DNA from: Faecalicatena orotica
GTDB lineage: Bacteria > Bacillota > Clostridia > Lachnospirales > Lachnospiraceae
Assembly (NCBI RefSeq): GCF_003149245.1
Contig: NZ_QGDL01000002.1
Span: 62,001 to 126,000, forward strand
Direction: 5' to 3'
DNA: 64,000 nt
Part shown: piece after piece, positions 53,099 through 61,504 of the stretch
Layout of the letters: each line of letters starts with the position of its first letter
How positions within the stretch are numbered: the stretch's first letter is position 1
Notes under the pieces: model-generated
Databases searched by the model: none
Told to the model about the DNA's origin: nothing
What the model saw: the letters and a program-made list of their open reading frames with translations, nothing else
Made by a program: the position numbers and the translations under genes

Positions 53099-54469
53099 TT
53101 ACCTCGTTTTAAGCGCTTCTACCAGCTCGGGAAATTCCATCCCGTGAGAAGCTTTTATCAGAATTGTATCGTTTTCGTTGATGACAGAATCCACGCTGTT
53201 CAGGAATTCTGCTTTGGTATCATAGTGGTAAATTTCCATACCTGTTTCCAGAGAAGCAGCGCCGCGGGCGATCTCCCGGGCCAGATCACCGATACAGACA
53301 AGCATGTGGATTCCGGCTTTTGCAGCATATTGGCCGATCTCATTGTGCATCTCACATTCTTTCGGCCCCAGCTCGAACATATCACCAAGTATAGCAACAG
53401 TCCGTCCGTCTGCCTTTGAAAGGACATCAAGGGAAGCCTTCATAGAAGCTGGATTTGCATTGTAGCAGTCATCAATGATCGTCAGGTGTCCGGTTTCAAT
53501 CAGGTTGCTGCGTCCGGCCAGAGGAACTAAAGCCTCAATGCCTTTTTTAATTCCGGCATCATCCATTCCCAGAACCCGTCCGACTGCAATCGCGGCGAGT
53601 GCATTGTATACCATATGTGAGCCGGGGATGGAAATATGTGCGGTAAACTCGGAATCCGGAGTGCAGAACAAGGCTGTGGTTCCTTTTAAACCGAGATTTT
53701 CAATGTTTTCTGCATAGTATCTGCATCCGGGGTTCAGGCCAAAGAAGATCGGGTCGATCCGGTTGGCAGGAGTTACAGTGGAAAGCATATCATCGTCACC
53801 GTTTAAGACAATACTTCCGTTTGGATTCATATACAGGAACATTTCAGTCTTGGCCTTTAGTATTCCTTCACGGGACTTCAATTGTTCAAGGTGTGCGCAT
53901 CCAATATTCGTAATTACACAGATATCAGGACGGGCAATCTTGGCGAGCCGTTCCATTTCACCGAAATCGCTGATTCCCATTTCTAAGACAGCCACCTCAT
54001 GGTCCTCGCGAATCTTGAATACGGTCAGCGGCAGTCCGATTTCATTATTAAAGTTGCCCTCTGTTTTCAGGACTTTAAATTTCTGGCCGAGAACAGATGC
54101 AATCATTTCCTTTGTGCTAGTCTTTCCCACACTTCCGGATATTCCTACGACCTTGACATGAAGAGAACGGCGGTAATGCTCTGCGATATCTTTTAAAGCC
54201 TGCACACAGGAATTTACCATAATATAAGGGTAGGAAGCACCCTCGATCCGTTTTTCAGACAGGGCGCACAGGGCGCCGTCGCGGATGGACTGGGGGATAA
54301 ACATATGACCGTCAACGCGCGCGCCTCTGATGGCAACAAACAGACAATCCTTTTCAATTTTACGGCTGTCGATGGTGACACTGCTGACTTCCTTATAATA
54401 GCAGTCTTCATCCCCATAATAAATTCCGCCGCATGCAACGGCGATTTCTTTTAACGTCATATTTTTCAT
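53099..54469 (-). CDS. murF: UDP-MurNAc-tripeptide:D-Ala-D-Ala ligase (456 aa)
   Basis: Final cytoplasmic ligase of the peptidoglycan stem peptide. Mur ligase ATP loop GISGSVGKTSTKEMI (~108-122), NFNNEIGLPLTVF, LEMGISDFGEMERLA, and IDDCYNANPASMKASLDVL in the C-terminal domain. It is 9 bp downstream of ddl, which makes its D-Ala-D-Ala substrate. AGGAG precedes the ATG. Confidence 0.95.
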   Translation of the reverse strand: MKNMTLKEIAVACGGIYYGDEDCYYKEVSSVTIDSRKIEKDCLFVAIRGARVDGHMFIPQSIRDGALCALSEKRIEGASYPYIMVNSCVQALKDIAEHYRRSLHVKVVGISGSVGKTSTKEMIASVLGQKFKVLKTEGNFNNEIGLPLTVFKIREDHEVAVLEMGISDFGEMERLAKIARPDICVITNIGCAHLEQLKSREGILKAKTEMFLYMNPNGSIVLNGDDDMLSTVTPANRIDPIFFGLNPGCRYYAENIENLGLKGTTALFCTPDSEFTAHISIPGSHMVYNALAAIAVGRVLGMDDAGIKKGIEALVPLAGRSNLIETGHLTIIDDCYNANPASMKASLDVLSKADGRTVAILGDMFELGPKECEMHNEIGQYAAKAGIHMLVCIGDLAREIARGAASLETGMEIYHYDTKAEFLNSVDSVINENDTILIKASHGMEFPELVEALKTR

Positions 54470-54478
54470 AGCGTACTC

Positions 54479-55537
54479 CTATTTCTGGTATCTTGCTTCC
54501 AAAGACTTCTGGATGATCAGTTCGCACAGATCACCATATTCAATCCCCATTGCTTTTGCTTCTTTCGGCAGGAGGCTTGCCGCTGTCATTCCCGGAAGGG
54601 TATTCATCTCCAGACAGTAGAGGTTACCTGTATCATCAAGCAGGAAATCTGCCCTGCTGTAGACATTTAGTTTCAAGGCATGGTAAGCCTTTACAGTAAG
54701 TTCCATCATCCGGTCAGAGATGTCGCTGCTGATGTCGGCCGGGCAGACCTCGTTGGTTGCACCGTCCTGGTATTTATTTGCATAATCGAAGAAACCGGTC
54801 TTCGGGATAATCTCAATTGGCAGAAGCGCTTTGCCGTCGATTACCCCACAGGCGAACTCCCGCCCTTTGATATACTCCTCGATCACGACTTCATCTTCAT
54901 ATTTAAAAGACTTCTTCAGGGCATCCTTATATTCCTCTTCGGAATTCACAATATAAACGCCGATGCTGGACCCCCCTGAACAGGGCTTCACAACAACCGG
55001 CAGGGTAAGTCCGAGCGCTTTGAGTGAATTCTCCTTCACTTTCTTATGAAGGCTGACGCCTGCCGGTGTATCAATCCCTGCCTGCAGGAACACCTGCTTC
55101 GTAAAGCCCTTATCCATAGCCACGGCACAGCCGAGAGAATCCGGTCCCGTATACTTAATGCCAAGCAGGTCAAAAGTAGCCTGAAGCTTGCCGTTCTCGC
55201 CTTCACCTCCGTGGAGCCCGAGAAACGTAATATCAGCCATACGGCAGAGCTCGATCACATTCGGCCCGAGGAAACAGTCCGACTGGTCCGGGCGCGAAGC
55301 CTTAACAGCTTCAATATCCGGCTCCGTAGTACCTACATTTTTCGCAATCTCAAGTCCGTGTCCCGGAAGCGTAAACACCTCTTCCAGTTTATCTATATCA
55401 TACGGGAAACCAAGAAACACATCCAGCAGAAAAACATCATGCCCCTTTGCCAGCAGCGTCTTGCAAATCTCCGCGCTGGAAGAAAGAGACACATCACGTT
55501 CCGTGCTGAGTCCTCCGGCTAAAACTATAATCTTCAT
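54479..55537 (-). CDS. ddl: D-alanine--D-alanine ligase (352 aa)
   Basis: ATP-grasp ligase. LAGGLSTERDVSLSSS with the substrate Glu, LGLHGGEGENGKLQATFDLLG, KPCSGGSSIGV, FFDYANKYQDGATNEVCPA with the Tyr that in DdlB-type enzymes favours D-Ala over D-lactate, and CLEMNTLPGMTAASLLP. First gene of the ddl-murF-HAD-HPt-regulator run. AAGGAG precedes the ATG. Confidence 0.93.
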   Translation of the reverse strand: MKIIVLAGGLSTERDVSLSSSAEICKTLLAKGHDVFLLDVFLGFPYDIDKLEEVFTLPGHGLEIAKNVGTTEPDIEAVKASRPDQSDCFLGPNVIELCRMADITFLGLHGGEGENGKLQATFDLLGIKYTGPDSLGCAVAMDKGFTKQVFLQAGIDTPAGVSLHKKVKENSLKALGLTLPVVVKPCSGGSSIGVYIVNSEEEYKDALKKSFKYEDEVVIEEYIKGREFACGVIDGKALLPIEIIPKTGFFDYANKYQDGATNEVCPADISSDISDRMMELTVKAYHALKLNVYSRADFLLDDTGNLYCLEMNTLPGMTAASLLPKEAKAMGIEYGDLCELIIQKSLEARYQK

Positions 55538-55557
55538 AAATAAATCTCCTTTTTCAT

Positions 55558-55572
55558 AGGGGTCTGACCCCT
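55558..55572. repeat. AGGGGTCTGACCCCT palindrome upstream of ddl
   Basis: Perfect 15-bp palindrome with a central T, about 20 bp before the ddl start. Similar GGGGTCNGACCCC elements are, as far as I recall, scattered in many bacterial genomes; function not established. Confidence 0.5.
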
Positions 55573-55643
55573 TTGCTCTCCATTTTCAGAATATTCTAAT
55601 GTTATTAATCGTATGTTAAATTCACAAAATTCACAGGGCCGGT

Positions 55644-57092
55644 TTACCGGCTCAGGTCATCCAATAATGCTGCTTTTGTGTCATACAGTTTTTGTGATAA
55701 ATCAACATATACGCGGTGCGGGTAGAAGAGACGTTTTGTCTCGTCCCACAATGTTTCCTTTTCGTGTCTGCAGTACTCTGCAATTTCCATGACAGACGGG
55801 GAGGTGTAAATGCATTCTCCGTGTATAAATATTGGCTTTAATATCTCACGTATCGTGTAAGTCCCGCCCGCAAGCCGTGTCTTCTTCCAGGTTGCATTCG
55901 GATCGAACAGCAGCAGTTCTTTGGATGTGTCATATGTCTCATCCGCGAAACAGATTAAGTCGGCGCGGATTTTGCCAGTCTCTTTATCATATACACGGTA
56001 GATTGTCTTGTTGCCCGGATTCGTGATCTTTTCTGTATTTTCAGAAATCTTGATCTTAGGTATGAATTCACCTTCTGCATTCTGGATGGCAGCCAGCTTG
56101 TACACCCCGCCGAAAGACGGGCAGTCTTTCGAAGTGATCAGGTTCGTGCCAACGCCCCAGGAAGTGATGGCTGCGCCCTGCATCTTCAGATCGTGGATCA
56201 GCATTTCATCCAGATCGTTTGAAGCTGCGATGACTGCATCCGTAAATCCGGCCTCATCCAGCATCCTGCGGGCCTGCTTGGACAGATAGGCAAGGTCCCC
56301 GCTGTCCAGACGGATACCGTAATGCTTGGAAATAATTCCTTCTTCCCTCATCTCCCGGAAAACCCGGATCGCATTTGGCACACCGGACTTCAGTGTGTCG
56401 TAAGTGTCCACAAGAAGAGTACATGCATCAGGATATAACTTTGCGTATTCCTTAAATGCGGTATATTCGTCTTTAAAACTCATGATCCAGCTGTGCGCAT
56501 GGGTTCCCATAACCGGAACGTCAAAAAGCTTCCCAGCCAGAACGTTGGAGGTGCCGACACATCCGCCGATCATGGCAGCCCTCGCACCGTAAAGTCCCGC
56601 GTCCGGTCCCTGAGCGCGCCGAAGCCCGAATTCCATGATGCCGTCCCCCTGTGCTGCAAACACAACACGGGAAGTCTTGGTTGCGATCAGGCTCTGGTGG
56701 TTAATGATATTTAAAATCGCAGTTTCGACAAGCTGTGCTTCCATAATAGGTGCAATCACTTTCACAAGCGGTTCCTTCGGGAAAATCACAGTCCCCTCAG
56801 GAATTGCATAAATACTTCCACTGAAATGGAAGCCGCTTAAGTAGTGCAGGAAGTCTTCACTGAAAATGCCAAGGCCTCTCAAATAGTCTACGTCTTCATA
56901 TGAAAAATGGAGGTTCTTGATGTAGTCGATTACCTGTTCTACCCCTGCCATAATGGAGTATCCGCTCTTATTCGGATTCTCGCGGAAAAACACATCGAAT
57001 ACAACCGTTTCATTCTCCTGAGTTTCAAAGTAGCCCTGCATCATCGTCAGCTCATACAGGTCTGTCAGCAATGTAAGATTCTGCGTACTCAT
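55644..57092 (-). CDS. pncB: Nicotinate phosphoribosyltransferase (482 aa)
   Basis: NAD salvage enzyme joining nicotinate and PRPP. LTLLTDLYELTMMQGYF at the N-terminus, the catalytic His in MGTHAHSWIMSF (~198-209), GIRLDSGDLAYLSKQARR and TSWGVGTNLITS. Full length. AAGGAG precedes the ATG. The leader on the minus strand contains repeat copy 2 at 57205-57302. A small GCCGG/CCGGC hairpin covers the stop codon. Confidence 0.94.
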   Translation of the reverse strand: MSTQNLTLLTDLYELTMMQGYFETQENETVVFDVFFRENPNKSGYSIMAGVEQVIDYIKNLHFSYEDVDYLRGLGIFSEDFLHYLSGFHFSGSIYAIPEGTVIFPKEPLVKVIAPIMEAQLVETAILNIINHQSLIATKTSRVVFAAQGDGIMEFGLRRAQGPDAGLYGARAAMIGGCVGTSNVLAGKLFDVPVMGTHAHSWIMSFKDEYTAFKEYAKLYPDACTLLVDTYDTLKSGVPNAIRVFREMREEGIISKHYGIRLDSGDLAYLSKQARRMLDEAGFTDAVIAASNDLDEMLIHDLKMQGAAITSWGVGTNLITSKDCPSFGGVYKLAAIQNAEGEFIPKIKISENTEKITNPGNKTIYRVYDKETGKIRADLICFADETYDTSKELLLFDPNATWKKTRLAGGTYTIREILKPIFIHGECIYTSPSVMEIAEYCRHEKETLWDETKRLFYPHRVYVDLSQKLYDTKAALLDDLSR

Positions 57093-57204
57093 AATATTCT
57101 CCTTTTTACCTTATTCTGCAGCAAACGCCGCAGATTCATCCACCTGCACGGCATGTATTGCAGGATGCCGGAGGGGAAATGTGCAGTATATGCACGGGAA
57201 CAGT

Positions 57205-57302
57205 ATACCATGAACACTAGATTCGAAAGAACCTCATCAAGTGTTCAGGTATGCATTTTCACTAAGCTCGATAAAACCTCGCTAAGTGTAAATAGTATAC
57301 CA
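57205..57302 (-). repeat. Two-hairpin dispersed repeat, copy 2
   Basis: Second copy of the element at 14284-14382. Stem 1 differs from copy 1 at two base pairs changed on both sides (C-G to T-A and A-T to G-C), keeping the stem and its mismatch. On the minus strand it starts right after TATACT (57294-57299) and ends 112 bp before the pncB start, so it may be a leader element there too. The rest of 57093-57204 and 57303-57452 holds only the promoter at 57344-57372. Confidence 0.8.
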
Positions 57303-57343
57303 CAAATACAAAAATCGTGAAAGTGCAAATACTTTGGTTACTG

Positions 57344-57372
57344 TTGTGGTTTACGCTCCCAATTTATATAAA
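57344..57372 (+). promoter_or_regulatory. Candidate promoter of the small-protein/methyltransferase unit
   Basis: TTGTGG (57344-57349), 17 bp, TATAAA (57367-57372), about 80 nt before the ATG at 57453. Confidence 0.5.
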
Positions 57373-57452
57373 GCAAGTGACTTTATCTGTTCATAGTGAT
57401 AAAATGTGAATAACAAGATGCCCATGTTCGCAGGAAGAAAAGGAGGACGAGG

Positions 57453-57722
57453 ATGATTACAGTATTTAACCGCAAAGAATTGGTAAGTACATACAATATG
57501 GGGGAACAGTCGGAAATACGAAACATTTTGTCGCAAAATAAGATTGACTATGATATTAAGACTATAAACAGAAAAAGCCCCTCCCCGATGGCGGCAGGCT
57601 CAAGGGCTCATACGGGGACGTTTGGTGAGAAACTGGAATTGGAGTATGAGTACACGATTTATGTAAAGAAAGAGGATTATGATGAGGCATCATATTTAAT
57701 AAGAGATATAAAACCACGCTAA
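57453..57722 (+). CDS. Small DUF2007-like protein (89 aa)
   Basis: MITVFNRKELVSTYNMGEQSEIRNILSQNKIDYD-type start and the tail YTIYVKKEDYDEASYLIRD resemble the small DUF2007/putative signal-transducing family (a ferredoxin-like alpha/beta fold), with a Ser/Pro/Gly-rich insert. AGGAGG precedes the ATG. 30 bp before the methyltransferase, probably co-transcribed. Function unknown. Confidence 0.7.
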   Translation: MITVFNRKELVSTYNMGEQSEIRNILSQNKIDYDIKTINRKSPSPMAAGSRAHTGTFGEKLELEYEYTIYVKKEDYDEASYLIRDIKPR

Positions 57723-57752
57723 AGGCGGCAAATAAGGAGGGAGATACGAGAT

Positions 57753-58544
57753 ATGATTCAGAATGAAAATATAGATCACGGTAAGGCTTTCGACTGGGGG
57801 CGTACGTCATCTGATTATGCAAAATACAGGGACATCTATCCACAGGAGTTTTATCAGAATCTGGTCGACTTGGGCTTGTGTGTGAAAGGCCAGAAGGTAT
57901 TGGATATCGGAACGGGAACAGGTGTGATTCCGCGCAACATGTATCGGTATGGAGCCGATTTTACAGGAATTGATATCTCGGAAAATCAGATCAGCCAGGC
58001 TGCCGCTCTTGCGAAAGAATGCGGCATGGATATAGACTTTCACTGTACGCCTGCCGAAAAATGTGGTTTTCCGGACGGGACGTTTGATGTGATCACTGCC
58101 TGTCAATGTTTTACCTATTTCAATCATGAAGAACTTGCGCCTCTCATCTGGAGAATGCTGAAACCCGGCGGAAGGTTCATTGTTCTGTACATGGCGTGGC
58201 TCCCGTTTGAGGACATGATTGCCGGAAAAAGTGAGGATCTGATTTTAAAATACAACCCCGCCTGGACGGGCTGCAAAGAGCGGAGGCATCCGATTTCCAT
58301 ACCAGATGTGTACGGAACATATTTTACAATGGAAAGTGAAAAGGTTTTTGATATACAGGTGCCTTTCACAAGGGAAAGCTGGAACGGGCGGATGAAGGCG
58401 TGCCGTGGCATCGGGGCCTCTTTGTCAGAAGAAGAGGTTGAGAGCTTCGAAACGGAGCACAGGGCCCTGCTTAAGGAAATTGCACCTGAGGAGTTTAATA
58501 TCCTTCATTACACGGCGATGACTGTTTTAAAGAAAAACGTCTAG
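57753..58544 (+). CDS. Class I SAM-dependent methyltransferase (263 aa)
   Basis: SAM-binding motif I VLDIGTGTGVIPRNM (~50-64), motif II TGIDISENQISQA, and the post-motif region GTFDVITACQCFTYF. Substrate not predictable; UbiE/small-molecule type. GGAGG upstream. A short CCAGAG/CTCTGG hairpin follows the stop. Confidence 0.85.
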   Translation: MIQNENIDHGKAFDWGRTSSDYAKYRDIYPQEFYQNLVDLGLCVKGQKVLDIGTGTGVIPRNMYRYGADFTGIDISENQISQAAALAKECGMDIDFHCTPAEKCGFPDGTFDVITACQCFTYFNHEELAPLIWRMLKPGGRFIVLYMAWLPFEDMIAGKSEDLILKYNPAWTGCKERRHPISIPDVYGTYFTMESEKVFDIQVPFTRESWNGRMKACRGIGASLSEEEVESFETEHRALLKEIAPEEFNILHYTAMTVLKKNV

Positions 58545-58589
58545 TATTTCCAGAGTGGGGCTCTGGCGATGAAGGACAACTTATATGAT

Positions 58590-58604
58590 TGTGCACCGTG
58601 CACA
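58590..58604 (+). promoter_or_regulatory. Palindromic operator TGTGCACCGTGCACA
   Basis: Perfect 7-bp arms around a single C, about 55 bp upstream of the TATACT at 58660. Candidate binding site for a regulator of the DUF1177 operon, perhaps the LacI-type protein at 63841. A lone TGTGCAC half-site recurs near 61440. Confidence 0.5.
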
Positions 58605-58659
58605 AAAAGAGCACTGAGATTTGTCAGTCATGAATAAGGACTTTCGCTATTTAAAATGA

Positions 58660-58743
58660 TATACTGAACCTAAGGCGCCAATGCAGGGCATTACCGGATG
58701 TGGGGAAACGACCGCACATTCCGGTGGCCTGCATTGGCTTTTT
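58660..58743 (+). terminator. Promoter-proximal terminator hairpin ahead of the DUF1177 operon
   Basis: TATACT (58660-58665, weak -35) is followed within ~12 nt by a long hairpin: GCCAATGCAGG (58677-58687) with CCTGCATTGGC (58728-58738), inner arms CCGGATGTG and CACATTCCGG, then TTTTTG. RNA started here would terminate after ~75 nt, so this is either an attenuator or leader of the operon, a small RNA, or simply the terminator of the upstream gene. Confidence 0.6.
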
Positions 58744-58794
58744 GTTTTAACGGAATTCTAAATTTTAGAAGAGATGAAAAAGGAGGAACAGGAA

Positions 58795-59733
58795 ATGTTA
58801 ATGAAACAGATTATCGATGCGTATGAGGTATTGGACAGCAGCTTTGTAACGGGAAAAAAGGTGGAGGAATATCTCCGTGCTATCCAGCCGGATGCGGACA
58901 TTACCGTTTACGAGCTAAAAGGACCGAAAGGAACTACAGACATGCTGAAGGTGAGAATCCCCGGCAGCAATGGCAAGGCAAAGGGGGGGACGGCTCCGAC
59001 GATCGGACTTCTCGGTAGGCTTGGCGGAATTGGTGCACGCCCGGAAAGGATCGGATTCGTATCCGACGGGGACGGCGCACTGGCAGCTGTAGCGCTGGCG
59101 GCAAAGCTTCTGGATATGCAGAACAAGGGGGATGTACTGGAAGGAGATGTATTTATCTCTACACATATCTGCCCGCATGCACCGACGGCGCCGCATGATC
59201 CAGTACCGTTCATGGGCTCTCCTGTAGAGATGTCCCAGGTAAATAAAGAGGAAGTTTCCGATGACCTTGATGCAATCCTTTCCGTGGATACGACCAAAGG
59301 AAACCGCGTTATCAATACGAGGGGATTCGCGATTTCCCCTACTGTAAAAGAAGGATATATCCTGCGCACATCCGATGACCTGCTGGACCTGATGCAGATA
59401 ACGACAGGAAAACTGCCATATGTATTCCCACTGGCAATTCAGGATATCACTCCATATGGAAATGACCTGCACCACTTAAACAGTGTGCTCCAGCCATGTA
59501 CGGCAACCAATGCGCCTGTAGTCGGTGTTGCAATTACGGCAGAAACAATGGTGCCGGGATGTGCAACCGGGGCAAGCCATGCGTCAGACATAGAGGAAGC
59601 GGCACGCTTCATGCTGGAAGTTGCAAAAGCATTTGGCAGGGGGCAGTGCAGGTTCTATGATGAAGAGGAATTTGAAAGAATGCAGAAACTTTATGGAACA
59701 ATGAAACATTTCCAGACACTTGGAAAAGAATAA
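58795..59733 (+). CDS. DUF1177 family protein (312 aa)
   Basis: Member of DUF1177, uncharacterised. Conserved features: TIGLLGRLGGIGARPERIGFVSDGDGALAA, ISTHICPHAPTAPHDPVPFMGSP with several His/Asp that could bind a metal, and VVGVAITAETMVPGCATGASH near the C-terminus. The fold looks like an M20/amidohydrolase-type metal enzyme, which is a guess. ATG 58795 has AAGGAGG 8 nt upstream; ATG 58774 lacks one. First gene of the AroM-M29-racemase operon. Confidence 0.82.
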   Translation: MLMKQIIDAYEVLDSSFVTGKKVEEYLRAIQPDADITVYELKGPKGTTDMLKVRIPGSNGKAKGGTAPTIGLLGRLGGIGARPERIGFVSDGDGALAAVALAAKLLDMQNKGDVLEGDVFISTHICPHAPTAPHDPVPFMGSPVEMSQVNKEEVSDDLDAILSVDTTKGNRVINTRGFAISPTVKEGYILRTSDDLLDLMQITTGKLPYVFPLAIQDITPYGNDLHHLNSVLQPCTATNAPVVGVAITAETMVPGCATGASHASDIEEAARFMLEVAKAFGRGQCRFYDEEEFERMQKLYGTMKHFQTLGKE

Positions 59734-59782
59734 TGTTTCAGTATGAAGAACCCAAAGTGATAAAATGCAGGAGGGATTCGGT

Positions 59783-60460
59783 ATGAAGATAGGTGCAATT
59801 ACAATCGGGCAGTCACCCCGGGTGGATGTGACTGCAGATATTATGGATATATTTGGCGGCAGGATCGAACTTGTTCAGGCAGGCGGCCTGGATGGCCTGA
59901 CAAGGGAACAGATTGCCAAGTTTGCTCCCGGGGAAGGGGACTATGTGCTTGTGTCAAGGCTGAATGACGGGAGTTCCGTGACATTTGCCGAGCGCTATAT
60001 TCTCCCGCGCCTTCAGGAAGCGATCGACAGGATGGAGGAGGACGGATGCCGGCTGATCATGGTGTTCTGCACCGGCAGCTTTCCAGAGACACTATCGGCA
60101 AAGAACATCCCGCTTATCTATCCGTGCGAAATACTGGACCGGCTTGTCCCGCTGATGAGCAAGAAATCCAATATCATCTGTATGACCCCGTCCCCGCTTC
60201 AACTGGAGCAGACAGAGAATAAATGGAAAAATTATGTCAAGCAGGTAAAATCCATAGCCGCCTCCCCGTACGGAGACTGGGAGACTTTGGAGAAAGCAGC
60301 AGATGAGGCAAAAGAAATGGATGCCGATCTGATCGTTTTGGATTGTATTGGGTATACTCAAAAGATGAAGGATATGTTCGCAGAGAAGACAGGGAAAATG
60401 GTTGTCCTGCCGAGGACGCTTCTTGCGAGAGTTGTATCTGAACTGACGGATGTGAAATAA
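59783..60460 (+). CDS. aroM: AroM family protein (225 aa)
   Basis: MKIGAITIGQSPRVDVTADI is the AroM signature, followed by VFCTGSFPE and VLDCIGYTQKMKDMF with Cys residues placed as in the Asp/Glu racemase superfamily. Function of AroM is unknown. ATG 59783 with AGGAGG 8 nt upstream. Two racemase-fold proteins in one operon (this and 61505-62179) hint at stereochemical inversion steps. Confidence 0.85.
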   Translation: MKIGAITIGQSPRVDVTADIMDIFGGRIELVQAGGLDGLTREQIAKFAPGEGDYVLVSRLNDGSSVTFAERYILPRLQEAIDRMEEDGCRLIMVFCTGSFPETLSAKNIPLIYPCEILDRLVPLMSKKSNIICMTPSPLQLEQTENKWKNYVKQVKSIAASPYGDWETLEKAADEAKEMDADLIVLDCIGYTQKMKDMFAEKTGKMVVLPRTLLARVVSELTDVK

Positions 60461-60479
60461 CATGAAAGAGGAGTTAGAC

Positions 60480-61424
60480 ATGAATGAACTGGTAAATATT
60501 GCAGAAGGCATCCTGAAATCGTGTCTGGATGCGAAAGAGGGGGAATCTGTGCTTGTTGTAACAGACGACAGCAGGAGGGAAATCGGCGAAGCATTTTACG
60601 ATGCCTCGAAGAATCTTGGATGTGAAGGCATGATCCTGATTATGAAAGAGAGGACCGTGAATGGCGAAGAGCCTCCTAAGGTCGTTGCGGAGGCGATGAA
60701 GGGGGCCGACATCGTGATAGCGCCTTCAGCAAAGTCGCTGACCCATACAAATGCAAGAATCCAGGCGGCTGCGGCCGGGGCAAGGGTGGCAACCATGCCG
60801 GGGATCACGAAGGAAATGTTCAGCCGGGGAGCGATGACTGCCGATTATAATGAAGTGGAAAAACTCACGGACAGAATCACTGCAATGCTGACGACAGCAG
60901 AGACGGCACGCATTGAAAAAGCAGGGAAGGTGTTGAATCTTTCCTTAAAAGGCCGGAACGGGGTGCCGAGTCCCGGAGTTTACAAGTGTCCCGGAAAATG
61001 CGGCAACCTTCCGTCGGGAGAAGCGTATATTGCCCCGCTGGAAGACGGCTCGGATGGGGAAATGATCATAGACGGTTCTATGGTCGGCATCGGAAAACTG
61101 GATGCCCCGCTGGAGGTAGTGGTTTCCGGGGGAAAGTTAAGGTCTGTGACAGGCAAAAAGAGTGAGAATCTGGACATACTGCTGAAATCGGAAGAAAACG
61201 CCACACTCTGCGAACTGGGGATCGGAACGAATGAAGCCGCTGTCTTAAATGGCATTATTCTGGAAGACGAAAAAGTATACGGGACCGTCCATATAGCATT
61301 TGGAACAAACACGTCATTTGGAGGGACCAATAAGGCAGAGTGCCATATGGATGGGATTATTTTGGAACCGACACTCTATCTGGATGATATACTCGTTATA
61401 AAAGACGGAAAGTTCATGGTGTAG
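60480..61424 (+). CDS. M29-type aminopeptidase-like metal enzyme (314 aa)
   Basis: Resembles the thermophilic (M29) aminopeptidase / 2,5-dihydroxypyridine dioxygenase superfamily: GNLPSGEAYIAPLED (~182-196) with a metal Glu, CELGIGTNEAAV, VHIAFGTNTSFGGTNKAECHMDGI with His/Glu/Asp ligands (~272-296). Likely hydrolyses a short peptide or amide, or opens a ring. ATG 60480 with GAGGAG 6 nt upstream preferred over 60462. Confidence 0.78.
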   Translation: MNELVNIAEGILKSCLDAKEGESVLVVTDDSRREIGEAFYDASKNLGCEGMILIMKERTVNGEEPPKVVAEAMKGADIVIAPSAKSLTHTNARIQAAAAGARVATMPGITKEMFSRGAMTADYNEVEKLTDRITAMLTTAETARIEKAGKVLNLSLKGRNGVPSPGVYKCPGKCGNLPSGEAYIAPLEDGSDGEMIIDGSMVGIGKLDAPLEVVVSGGKLRSVTGKKSENLDILLKSEENATLCELGIGTNEAAVLNGIILEDEKVYGTVHIAFGTNTSFGGTNKAECHMDGIILEPTLYLDDILVIKDGKFMV

Positions 61425-61504
61425 CAAAAGCAGGAGTTACTGTGCACGGCAGAAGGGGGGCACAGTAGCAGGGCCGGAAACATAATACGGCCGGAAGGGA
61501 ACAT

